Source: Lachnospiraceae bacterium AC2031
Lineage (GTDB): Bacteria; Bacillota; Clostridia; Lachnospirales; Lachnospiraceae
NCBI GenBank assembly: GCA_000687975.1
Contig: JIAB01000001.1
Span: 1,783,501-1,847,500 of the forward strand
Reading direction: 5' to 3'
Length of the DNA stretch: 64,000 nt
The notes under the pieces were generated by a model. That model had not been told where the DNA came from and made no database searches. It was given only the letters and a program-made list of their open reading frames with translations. A program made the position numbers and the translations under genes. Below are positions 25,658-32,660 of the stretch, one piece after another (the first letter of the stretch is position 1; every line of letters starts with the position of its first letter).

Positions 25658-26530
25658 ATGAACAATACACAACTGGAAACATTTCTAAAAATAGTAGAAA
25701 CAAGGAACTTTACCTTAGCTGCTAATCTGCTTGGTTACGCCCAGTCAACCGTTACAACTCAGATAAAACAGCTTGAAGAAGAACTTGGATGTCTTCTTTT
25801 CGAAAGACTTGGAAAATCATTAACAGTTACAGCTGAGGGGGAAAAGCTTTCCATATATGCAGAAAAAATGCTTCAATTGGAAAGAGAGATTCTTCTTGAG
25901 ATTCCAACCACTAAGGAACCGTCAGGAATTATAAAGTTGGGTGTTTCAGAATCATTATGCTATAATAGATTTCCGAGAATTCTTCTGGAATATAAGCAAA
26001 AGTATCCGAAGGTGGATATCATGCTTCAATTTATCGATCATGATACATTTCCGGTCATGCTAAAAAAGGGTGTACTCGATCTTGTATACACCCTTAATCC
26101 ATTAATAGAAAATCCTGAACTGAATATGATTGATAAAAAAGAAGAATCACTTGGATTCTATGTGAGTCCTGAACATCCGCTTGCTAAGAAAAGAAAAGTT
26201 ACAGAAGAAGACCTGGAAGGGGTTCCACTTCTTCTTACATCCCATACCTGCAGCTTCAGACAGATGCTTCTGGATGACTTTGTAAAACATGGAATCACAC
26301 CTACGATAGAACTAGAAACAAGCAGCAAAGAAATACTAAAACAATTTGCTATAAGTCAACTGGGAGTTGCATTCATGCCGGATATGGTAGCGACCGATGA
26401 GATACAGAACAAAAAACTGAAAAGACTGAACTGGGCAGGGGATACATTTCCTATATATTCCCAGGTGTTCATTCATAAAGATAAACATCTCAGTAAAGCA
26501 ATCGAAGAACTGATAACGCTTATATCATAA
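25658..26530 (+). CDS. LysR-family transcriptional regulator
   Basis: A 290-residue regulator. The N-terminal winged helix is canonical (LETFLKIVETRNFTLAANLL, AQSTVTTQIKQLEEELGCLLFERLG). Residues 90-290 form the periplasmic-binding-like effector domain (GIIKLGVSESLCYNRFPRIL). It is divergent from the ABC exporter operon, with a 191-base shared promoter region containing an AT-rich imperfect dyad near 25580-25605. LysR regulators often control the divergent neighbour, so regulation of the exporter is plausible. Confidence 0.92.
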   Translation: MNNTQLETFLKIVETRNFTLAANLLGYAQSTVTTQIKQLEEELGCLLFERLGKSLTVTAEGEKLSIYAEKMLQLEREILLEIPTTKEPSGIIKLGVSESLCYNRFPRILLEYKQKYPKVDIMLQFIDHDTFPVMLKKGVLDLVYTLNPLIENPELNMIDKKEESLGFYVSPEHPLAKKRKVTEEDLEGVPLLLTSHTCSFRQMLLDDFVKHGITPTIELETSSKEILKQFAISQLGVAFMPDMVATDEIQNKKLKRLNWAGDTFPIYSQVFIHKDKHLSKAIEELITLIS

Positions 26531-26600
26531 AAATCATGTATGGAATACATATAGCAACAATTAGTTGGCCGATTATGAGATATTAACAAGTTGAAAACTT

Positions 26601-26650
26601 CGAGGAAAAAAGCTAATGATAAAAGTACTATTCGTATGCCACGGCAATAT
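26601..26650 (+). repeat. Left attachment-site repeat (attL-like)
   Basis: Matches 31100-31149 at 48 of 50 positions, with a shared uninterrupted core of 36 bases (26612-26647). It carries a copy of the start of the LMW-PTP gene, including MIKVLFVCHGN, that then runs into unrelated sequence and stops. The 438 bases between the LysR gene and the XRE gene (26531-26968) hold this repeat, the 26671 repeat and the XRE promoter. Confidence 0.85.
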
Positions 26651-26670
26651 ATTGGGCGGGTAAAGAAATC

Positions 26671-26825
26671 CTTGTAAATAAAGGGCTTTAGCGCTATTTT
26701 GACTTCATTTTATACCTTGTTTATACCTTTTGAAATGAGTTGTGTACCGTAATAACAATATGTTTAAGATTACCATCTCGGTCAATACATGAACCGAAAC
26801 TAAATATTTTATTTAAGACACAAAT
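26671..26825 (+). repeat. Internal direct repeat, left copy (about 150 bp)
   Basis: Similar to 29766-29910 over its whole length, with one roughly 10-base gap and scattered changes. The shared stretch includes CTTGTAAATAAAGG and CCATCTCGGTCA. On the reverse strand both copies keep a reading frame with the pattern SCxDRDGxxK followed by a stop, so they derive from a coding 3' end. The pair flanks the three-gene cargo. Confidence 0.7.
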
Positions 26826-26888
26826 GTTAAAGGGGATTTAACAATGAAGATTTGTGGTGTTCTGGCTTTATTGAGAACTGTAAAGAAT

Positions 26889-26940
26889 GTTAGAAAATCT
26901 AACAAAACATATTGCAAAATCTAACAGTTCGCTCTATAAT
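26889..26940 (+). promoter_or_regulatory. Promoter and operator of the XRE / ImmA-Fic / DUF2806 operon
   Basis: TTGCAA (26912-26917) and TATAAT (26935-26940) are spaced by exactly 17 bp. A perfect 15-bp inverted repeat, GTTAG-AAAAT-CTAAC (26889-26903), lies just upstream of the -35. A second partial site, AAAATCTAAC (26916-26925), overlaps the -35 and spacer. The arrangement fits autorepression by the XRE protein encoded next. Confidence 0.8.
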
Positions 26941-26971
26941 AAAGTAGATGGCAATTTAAGGAGGAACAATG

Positions 26972-27289
26972 ATGAGTGGAATTAATGAACGAATAAAAAA
27001 AATAAGGAACCAGCTTCACCTTTCGCAGGAATACGTTGCGAATTTTTTGGGAGTTAATCGCGCAACATATACTCAGATGGAAAACGGTAGAAGAAAAATT
27101 ACAGCAGAGGACGTTTCAAAATTGAGCGATTTATTTGGAGTAACAGCAGATGCTTTATTAAATGATAATAAAATGAGTCAGCCAGCAACTATATTTGCTA
27201 GAAGCTTTGAAAAATTAGATGAAAATGATCAAGCCGAGATTATGAATTTGATTAAGTTCAAAGAGCAGATGAAAATGCAGAGGAGTTAA
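26972..27289 (+). CDS. XRE-family transcriptional regulator
   Basis: A 105-residue protein (106 if ATG 26969 is used). The helix-turn-helix is INERIKKIRNQLHLSQEYVA followed by FLGVNRATYTQMENGRRKIT, the Cro/C1 pattern, with a 35-residue helical tail. AAGGAGG lies 7 bases before ATG 26972 and only 4 before 26969. The stop codon directly abuts the ATG of the ImmA/IrrE-Fic gene, as in ImmR/ImmA pairs where the metalloprotease cuts the repressor. It probably represses its own operon through the sites at 26889-26925. Confidence 0.9.
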   Translation: MSGINERIKKIRNQLHLSQEYVANFLGVNRATYTQMENGRRKITAEDVSKLSDLFGVTADALLNDNKMSQPATIFARSFEKLDENDQAEIMNLIKFKEQMKMQRS

Positions 27290-28654
27290 ATGATTACTTT
27301 TAAATTAAATGCTAAGAATTTTACAGATGCAGAAAGTATGGCGGCCGCATATTTGGCTGCCTATTTTGGTAATTCGGAAATAAAATACCCTATAAGTCCA
27401 TTCAAAATGTTGAAAGATGAAGGGGTTGATTTTGTAATACGAAATTTTTACAAACTAGAAGGTGTATATGTACCTGCACAGACACAGGATGATATAGCTA
27501 TAGTAGGTATTAGTGCGAATAGACCAATTACAAGACAAAGATTCACTGCAGCGCATGAGTTATGTCATCATTTTAGAGATGCAGACAAACAGGTTGCTTG
27601 TCCAATAGGTCAAAAAAATGCAGCTGAATATTTTGCTGATGCATTTGCTTCGGCTTTATTAATGCCAATGGGTGAGCTTAAGGTAAAAGTGAATGAATAT
27701 AAGGACTACAATGGAAATGTTAGTTTTGATGATATATTAAAAATAGCAGATTACTTTGGGGTTAGTTTTGAATCGTGTGTAAGAAGAATTGCGTATAAAA
27801 TTCATGCTGTCGAAGGAGATATTGAAAGCAAAGAACTGACGAAGAGAATTAGAAAATATAAGCCAGACATAAAAAGAAAAGAACTAGGAATGTCCCATGA
27901 GAATTTGTATTCTGATTTGATAGATAACTATGCTGAACAGTTGAGATTTGTTCCGAATGAGTATGCAAAATATGTATTTGAAAATACATATATTTATAAT
28001 GATAGTAGGATGGAAGGGCTAGATGTTTCGATTGAGGAAGCCTCAGAAATAGTAACTGATATACGTAACAATACACAAAATAGTCAATATTGTACTGAAG
28101 AAAACGAAGCCTACTTATCGGTTGCAGGGCACTATTTGATGTATCATGATATTTTTGCGTTGCCTGTTAGGGAATCGTTAAATGTATATGATTCATTTAA
28201 ACTAAATAAGGATTTGTTTGCTTATTATCCGCATCCTGAATTTGGTGGTAATCCAAGACAAAACAATGTTGTGATTTCAGGTGCTAAATTTGAAACAGTG
28301 GATTATCATGATATTTTTTCAGAATTGGCAAAAGTAGATAATGATATTAAGTCCTTTTTTGAAGCCAAGGATAAGATAAAGGTAAGTGAGTATATAAAAC
28401 ATGTTATTAGAACGCATCATAGAATTACTGTGATTCATCCTTTTCCGGAAGGTAATGGCAGAACTGCACGTGCATTTATGAATGTCCAATTAGTAAGAGC
28501 AGGACTTACTCCTTTATATATAAAAGTTGAAGAGAAGAAAAATTATATAGCTGCATTGGAGAAAGCCGACACAGAAAAAAATTATGACGATTTGTACGAG
28601 TGCATTTTTAGGGTAATGATTAGATCCCATGTAGAATTATGTATGAATCCTTAA
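27290..28654 (+). CDS. ImmA/IrrE metallopeptidase fused to a Fic domain
   Basis: A 454-residue fusion. Residues about 30-180 are ImmA/IrrE-like with zinc motif HELCH at 89-93 and a downstream acidic patch (EYFADAFASALLMP at 113-126). Residues about 220-440 are a Fic domain with the complete active motif HPFPEGNGRTAR at 383-394; His383 should be catalytic for AMP transfer to proteins. NDSRMEG (237-243) resembles the Fic inhibitory helix motif S/TxxxEG but has Asp in the first position. A protease that cleaves the XRE partner and a toxin-like AMPylase are thus in one chain. It begins on the base after the XRE stop. Confidence 0.92.
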   Translation: MITFKLNAKNFTDAESMAAAYLAAYFGNSEIKYPISPFKMLKDEGVDFVIRNFYKLEGVYVPAQTQDDIAIVGISANRPITRQRFTAAHELCHHFRDADKQVACPIGQKNAAEYFADAFASALLMPMGELKVKVNEYKDYNGNVSFDDILKIADYFGVSFESCVRRIAYKIHAVEGDIESKELTKRIRKYKPDIKRKELGMSHENLYSDLIDNYAEQLRFVPNEYAKYVFENTYIYNDSRMEGLDVSIEEASEIVTDIRNNTQNSQYCTEENEAYLSVAGHYLMYHDIFALPVRESLNVYDSFKLNKDLFAYYPHPEFGGNPRQNNVVISGAKFETVDYHDIFSELAKVDNDIKSFFEAKDKIKVSEYIKHVIRTHHRITVIHPFPEGNGRTARAFMNVQLVRAGLTPLYIKVEEKKNYIAALEKADTEKNYDDLYECIFRVMIRSHVELCMNP

Positions 28655-28689
28655 TTGAGTATTATTGAGGTAGTAAGGAGACAAAAGAT

Positions 28690-29634
28690 ATGGACTTAAC
28701 AACAGGGACTGCAGTGGCAAAGACTGCTGTGGATTTGGTGAAAAATGAGAATGTATTGAATAAATCAGTTGGTGTGATGGGAATGCTATTTCCTTTTGCT
28801 GGACTGAAACAAAAAGCGGTGGAAATGTATGTTGAGGATATTGAAAAATCTGATTTACCGGCTGAAACAAAAGTATATATGGTTTTGAATACGAAAAAGA
28901 CTTTTAAAAAGATAAAGAACCAAAAGGCTATTGCAGAAATTGCAATGGAAAATGCAAAACAAGGAACGGATTTTTCAGAGGATTCAGGTGTAAGTGAAGA
29001 ATGGTTGGAGCGTTTTATGGACTCAGCGGGATTTGTGAGTTCAGAAGAAATTCAATGGATATGGGGCAAGATATTAGCAAATGAATTTGAGAAACCTGGT
29101 TCAACTCCTCCTAATATGATCAGAATATTGTCAGAAATTACTCCAGGATTAGCATCTGCTTTCAGATATATTTGCAGTATGTGTATATGGATTTTGCCGT
29201 TAAGTGACAATGGAGATATTGAGGGAGGCTTTCAGAAACTAGTTGTACCATACAATAAGAATGATGAAAAATTTAGAGAATGTGGTGTGAGTTTTAATGT
29301 TCTCAATGAGTTGGAAACGCTTGGCGTTATACGATTTGAATCGTTGGCAGGTTATATTTCAAAAGGAATTACAAATGATAAGGTTCTTATATGTGTTGGA
29401 GATAAATTAGATGTAATAGAGGGATATCAGAAGGGAGAACTTCCGATAGGAAATGTGATGCTTACTTCAGTGGGAGAGGCATTAAAATCTATTACTGATG
29501 CCGTTGAGATTAGTGATTATTATGAAATGGTGAAAAAATATATGTCAGATAAAGGGGTTAAATTTGCTGATGAGCATGATTATTATGCGGAGATAAAAGG
29601 GGACGAACTGGCGATTCATAAAAAAAATCCTTAG
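28690..29634 (+). CDS. DUF2806-domain protein
   Basis: A 314-residue protein. The centre (about 98-150) has the DUF2806 pattern VSEEWLERFMDSAGFVSSEE, IQWIWGKILANEF and the Pro-rich NMIRILSEITPGLASAF. The N-terminal part has a short hydrophobic stretch (VGVMGMLFPFAGL) that could touch a membrane. The C-terminal 150 residues are mixed alpha/beta. It begins 35 bases after the ImmA-Fic gene with AAGGAG, so it belongs to the same transcript. The function of DUF2806 is not established. Confidence 0.8.
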   Translation: MDLTTGTAVAKTAVDLVKNENVLNKSVGVMGMLFPFAGLKQKAVEMYVEDIEKSDLPAETKVYMVLNTKKTFKKIKNQKAIAEIAMENAKQGTDFSEDSGVSEEWLERFMDSAGFVSSEEIQWIWGKILANEFEKPGSTPPNMIRILSEITPGLASAFRYICSMCIWILPLSDNGDIEGGFQKLVVPYNKNDEKFRECGVSFNVLNELETLGVIRFESLAGYISKGITNDKVLICVGDKLDVIEGYQKGELPIGNVMLTSVGEALKSITDAVEISDYYEMVKKYMSDKGVKFADEHDYYAEIKGDELAIHKKNP

Positions 29635-29765
29635 TAGTAAACAACCCTCGTTTTACTACCATTTCTACTAATAAGCGGTTGTAAAACCTTGCAAAAGTAT
29701 GCTAAATTTTGCCTCAATCTGCATTTTTGATGTGAAATTACAATAACCACATAATCCCGGATACC

Positions 29766-29910
29766 CTTGTAAATAAAGGTCTTTAGTGGTATTTTAACTT
29801 TATTTTATATCTTCTGAAATGAGATGTATGCCGTATAATTATGTATTTAGGATGACCATCTCGGTCAGTACATGAACAGCAACTAAATAGTTTATTTAGG
29901 GCATTTATGA
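29766..29910 (+). repeat. Internal direct repeat, right copy
   Basis: Diverged copy of 26671-26825 (see there). It begins the 604-base stretch 29635-30238, in which I see no intact gene on either strand; a reverse-strand frame of 90 codons (29783-30055) crosses the repeat and may be a gene remnant. Confidence 0.7.
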
Positions 29911-30238
29911 ATAATCTGGGTGTGATTACACCGTCTGTCCGGTCGTAGGAAACAGATTCTTGATTATCATAATTCTGCGCCTGGGAGTATGCTTGAGTAG
30001 GGGGTGTCTGTAAAGCCTGCTTCGCACCGCTGTAGCGGCAAGGCTTGACAAACAAATCCTATCCAAGCTCTTATCACCCAAGCAGAATTAAGACGGTTTC
30101 CGGCATCCGGAATAAAAAGTTGTCGATTCAGTTCAAAACGGCAATGTTGAAGAACAAAAATTGCCGATTAAACCTTTTAGAGATGCTTTTTTATAAGCTT
30201 GTACAAATAAAAACTATAATGAGCCAACAATTGATAAT

Positions 30239-30460
30239 ATGAAAAGGGTGTACGATAACATGGAGGCCAATCAAGTGTTTAGTTCTGCTTATATCAAAAA
30301 AATACTTGAATGTTCCGATCGAACAGCCAGAAATCTTATTACAAAGCTTAAGGAGACAGAGACGATAGTGCCTGTCACAGGAAAAGGAATGTATCGCTTT
30401 AAATACGCAACAGAATATGAAAAAATAGTTAACAAATTAGAAGAGTTGATACATTGTTAA
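30239..30460 (+). pseudogene. Remnant of an ATP-binding/AlbA_2-type protein: C-terminal winged helix
   Basis: A 73-residue frame without a convincing ribosome site. FSSAYIKKILECSDRTARNL followed by LKETETIVPVTGKGMYRFKY matches the winged-helix tail found at the C-terminus of Fic and AlbA_2/HATPase-type regulators in Firmicutes. The rest of such a protein is absent upstream, so it is read as a fragment. It sits inside the decayed element, ahead of the integrase remnant. Confidence 0.5.
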
Positions 30461-30467
30461 GAACAAA

Positions 30468-30686
30468 GAGCCGGCACTAACGAAACTTCATACAAGCCAG
30501 CTTTTTGTAAAGGAACGGCCCGTTTTACAGAATATCACTCCCGAAGAGATGAATAGTCCTATTATAGAAAGAGATGGTGTGTATTACTTAAATCTCAGTG
30601 CTCAGAATAATGGAGTTCCCACATCAATTGTGAGACACACAGCATTACGAAGAATAGAAATTGCAGATGAAGAGAAGGATTCATAG
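30468..30686 (+). pseudogene. Remnant coding segment of unknown origin
   Basis: Open in the frame ending TAG 30684-30686. The segment ERPVLQNITPEEMNSPIIER followed by DGVYYLNLSAQNNGVPTSIV reads like a real protein, but the only ATG (30549) leaves 45 residues and has no ribosome site. No family recognised. Part of the degraded interval 30461-31114 within the element. Confidence 0.3.
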
Positions 30687-30724
30687 GTGGGTGCATTTCC
30701 GAAAAGAGTGGGTGCACTTTTCAA

Positions 30725-30916
30725 CGTTGCGTCACTCCACATGTATGCAGACATACCTTCTGCAGCAAGATGGCAAAGTCAGGAATGAATCCCAAGACAC
30801 TTCAGTACATTATGGGGCATGCTGATATAGGTGTTACACTTAATACATATACGCATGTGAATTATGAAGATGCTCAAAACGAGATGGAAAGATTATCTTC
30901 GGTGCAGGCTTTATGA
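30725..30916 (+). pseudogene. Tyrosine recombinase (integrase), C-terminal remnant
   Basis: In the frame ending TGA 30914-30916 the last 60 residues of a Tn916-like integrase are readable: VTPHVCRHTFCSKMAKSG contains the HxxR box, and LQYIMGHADIGVTLNTYTH contains the GH box and the nucleophile Tyr. The core-binding domain and the first catalytic Arg are missing, and no start codon is present, so this is a truncated gene. It adjoins the right attachment repeat, where integrase genes normally lie. Confidence 0.85.
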
Positions 30917-30969
30917 TGAGAAATGTTTTAGCGGTAGTCAATCCGTAGGATATATATTCTCAAAAACCG

Positions 30970-31000
30970 AGGTGCACGCGACTGGAATTTGCACCTTTTT
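30970..31000 (+). terminator. Possible terminator after the integrase remnant
   Basis: AGGTGCA (30970-30976) pairs with TGCACCT (30990-30996), then TTTT. The 13-base loop is large and the same GGTGCA/TGCACC words recur nearby, so these could instead be recombinase arm sites. Confidence 0.35.
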
Positions 31001-31099
31001 GTGCACCTTTTGCCAGCAAAAATATGCTGATATTTGCCAATATTTGCAAAAATACGTGTTGTAAATCTGTTGTAAAAATCCTTATAAATCAAGAAAAAA

Positions 31100-31149
31100 C
31101 GAGGAAAATAGCTAATGATAAAAGTACTATTCGTATGCCACGGCAACAT
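31100..31149 (+). repeat. Right attachment-site repeat (attR-like)
   Basis: Counterpart of 26601-26650. It spans the ribosome site and the first codons of the functional LMW-PTP gene (ATG 31115), so the gene's 5' leader was supplied by the element. Confidence 0.85.
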
Positions 31150-31591
31150 CTGTAGATCGCCAATGGCCGAGTTTGTTTTTAAAGATATGGTTAAGAAGAG
31201 AGGTCTGGAGAAGGCGTTTCATATTGAGTCCCGTGCTACACACACTGATGAGATATGGAATGGACATGGTAGTCCTGTGTATCCTCCTGCGAGAGAAAAA
31301 CTTGCATCGGTTGGGATATCTTGTGCTGGAAAGCATGCGCAGCTTCTGGTAAAGTCGGATTATAGAGACTTCGATTATATAATAGGCATGGATAGTGAGA
31401 ATGCCAGGTGGATGCCTAGAATTCTAGGTGGGGATCCTGATGGAAAAGTATCTCTCCTTTTGGATTATACTGATCATCCGCGAAGTGTTGCGGATCCTTG
31501 GTACACAGGGAACTTTGAAGTGACCTATGATGATATAATCGAAGGTTGCGAGGCTTTTCTTGACCATCTAAAAAGTCAGGGGCTGATTTAA
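31115..31591 (+). CDS. Low-molecular-weight protein tyrosine phosphatase
   Basis: A 158-residue enzyme that hydrolyses phosphotyrosine. The P-loop VCHGNICRSPMAEFVFKDMV holds the nucleophile Cys and Arg (CxGNxCRSP), and the general-acid Asp is in the late DPWYTGNFEVTYDDI. Length is typical. GAGGA lies upstream of ATG 31115. The upstream 65 bases belong to the integrated element, so its present promoter may be of foreign origin. The next gene follows after 47 bases. Confidence 0.95.
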   Translation: MIKVLFVCHGNICRSPMAEFVFKDMVKKRGLEKAFHIESRATHTDEIWNGHGSPVYPPAREKLASVGISCAGKHAQLLVKSDYRDFDYIIGMDSENARWMPRILGGDPDGKVSLLLDYTDHPRSVADPWYTGNFEVTYDDIIEGCEAFLDHLKSQGLI

Positions 31592-31638
31592 GGTATATTT
31601 TGTGAATAGTATTTGAGAATAAAAAGAAGGATATAAAG

Positions 31639-32217
31639 ATGGAATCAAATGGAACTGATATAATTAACCAGATAAAAAGTGATGCGGAGCTTGTCATAAA
31701 TGAAGTGGTTGAAAAGGCAAATCTTAAATCGGGACAGCTTTTTGTTATAGGTTGTTCCTCAAGTGAAACTATAGGTGAACATATGGGGACTGCTTCGAGT
31801 AAAGATGCTGCAGAAGTAATATTTGGCGTTATATCGAAGGCGCTTATGTCTCGAGGGCTAGATCTTGCAGTGCAGTGTTGCGAGCATCTTAATCGGTCTC
31901 TGGTCGTAGAGCGCGAGGTCGCTGAGAAGTACGGATTTGAGGAGGTAAATGTTATTCCACAGCCTCACGCAGGAGGTGCATTTGCTGTTGAAGCATATTC
32001 GAACTTTAAGGATCCTGTAGTGGTTGAAAGCATAAATGCAAAAGCAGATGCGGGAATTGATATTGGTGGAGTAATGGTTGGAATGCATATCCATCCAGTG
32101 GTTGTTCCTCTTAGAATGGAGCATAGAAATATAGGTAAGGCTATAGTTGTTGCTGCGAGAAGAAGGCCTAAATATGTAGGTGGAATCAGAGCTGTATATA
32201 ATGATGAGCTAGAATAA
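31639..32217 (+). CDS. UPF0340 family protein (YwlG-like)
   Basis: A 192-residue protein of the TIGR01440/UPF0340 family, conserved in Firmicutes and of unknown function. Recognised from FVIGCSSSETIGEHMGTASS, the Cys-His segment LAVQCCEHLNRSLVVEREVA and VGMHIHPVVVPLRM near the end. In Bacillus the homologue ywlG also neighbours an LMW-PTP gene (ywlE), and the same pairing is seen here. Confidence 0.93.
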   Translation: MESNGTDIINQIKSDAELVINEVVEKANLKSGQLFVIGCSSSETIGEHMGTASSKDAAEVIFGVISKALMSRGLDLAVQCCEHLNRSLVVEREVAEKYGFEEVNVIPQPHAGGAFAVEAYSNFKDPVVVESINAKADAGIDIGGVMVGMHIHPVVVPLRMEHRNIGKAIVVAARRRPKYVGGIRAVYNDELE

Positions 32218-32286
32218 TATGACGGTTATTATACTGTTAGGTTATAGCAAGTAGATAGTTTATGTGATATAAGAAAGGGGACAAAT

Positions 32287-32643
32287 ATGATTAAGGTGTA
32301 TTGTTACAGTAGATGTACAACTTGTAAGAAGGCGCTTAAATGGCTGGAGGACAAGGGAATAAAGTATCAGCTGATTGACATTAAGGAAGATAATCCTGAT
32401 GAGAAGACTCTTAGAAAGCTTCATAAGAAGAGTGGTCTTCCGTTAAAGAAGTTCTTCAACACAAGTGGAATGATCTATAGAGAGATGGAGCTGTCAAAGA
32501 AGCTTCCAGATATGAGTGAGGATGAGCAGTTTAAGCTACTTGCTTCAGATGGAATGATCGTTAAGAGACCAATCCTTATTACTGATAAGGCGGTGCTTAC
32601 TGGCTTTAAAGAGGCGGATTGGGAAGCGGCTCTTGAGAAGTAG
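32287..32643 (+). CDS. ArsC/Spx-family thioredoxin-fold protein
   Basis: A 118-residue protein of the arsenate reductase (ArsC)/Spx family. CYSRCTTCKKALKWLEDKGI holds a CxxC pair at the N-terminus, LKKFFNTSGMIYREM and MIVKRPILITDKAVLTGF are the other family segments. The Arg-Pro after MIVK fits the ArsC catalytic region. It is more likely the YffB/MgsR-like type than a true arsenate reductase, since no ars genes are nearby. Confidence 0.88.
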   Translation: MIKVYCYSRCTTCKKALKWLEDKGIKYQLIDIKEDNPDEKTLRKLHKKSGLPLKKFFNTSGMIYREMELSKKLPDMSEDEQFKLLASDGMIVKRPILITDKAVLTGFKEADWEAALEK

Positions 32644-32660
32644 AAAGAGATAAAAGTAGT

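Larger units (their letters stand above)
26601..31149 (+). mobile_element. Decayed integrative element inserted at the 5' end of the LMW-PTP gene
   Basis: The block is bounded by 50-bp direct repeats (26601-26650 and 31100-31149, 48 identical positions) that both correspond to the ribosome site and first codons of the LMW-PTP gene. The right copy restores the gene. Inside are an intact three-gene cargo, two remnant coding segments and the C-terminal part of a tyrosine integrase adjoining the right end. This is the layout left by site-specific integration into a gene's 5' end. Without a full integrase it should no longer move by itself. Confidence 0.8.

Noticed and set aside
29783..30055. Reverse-strand frame of 90 codons after the DUF2806 gene
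   Set aside because: Only its C-terminal part is supported, by similarity to the left repeat. No ribosome site or domain, so treated as a remnant within the repeat entry.
30864..31064. Frame of 66 codons over the integrase remnant and the right end of the element
   Set aside because: It is a shifted frame of the integrase tail with no ribosome site and a Cys-rich composition typical of non-coding AT-rich sequence.
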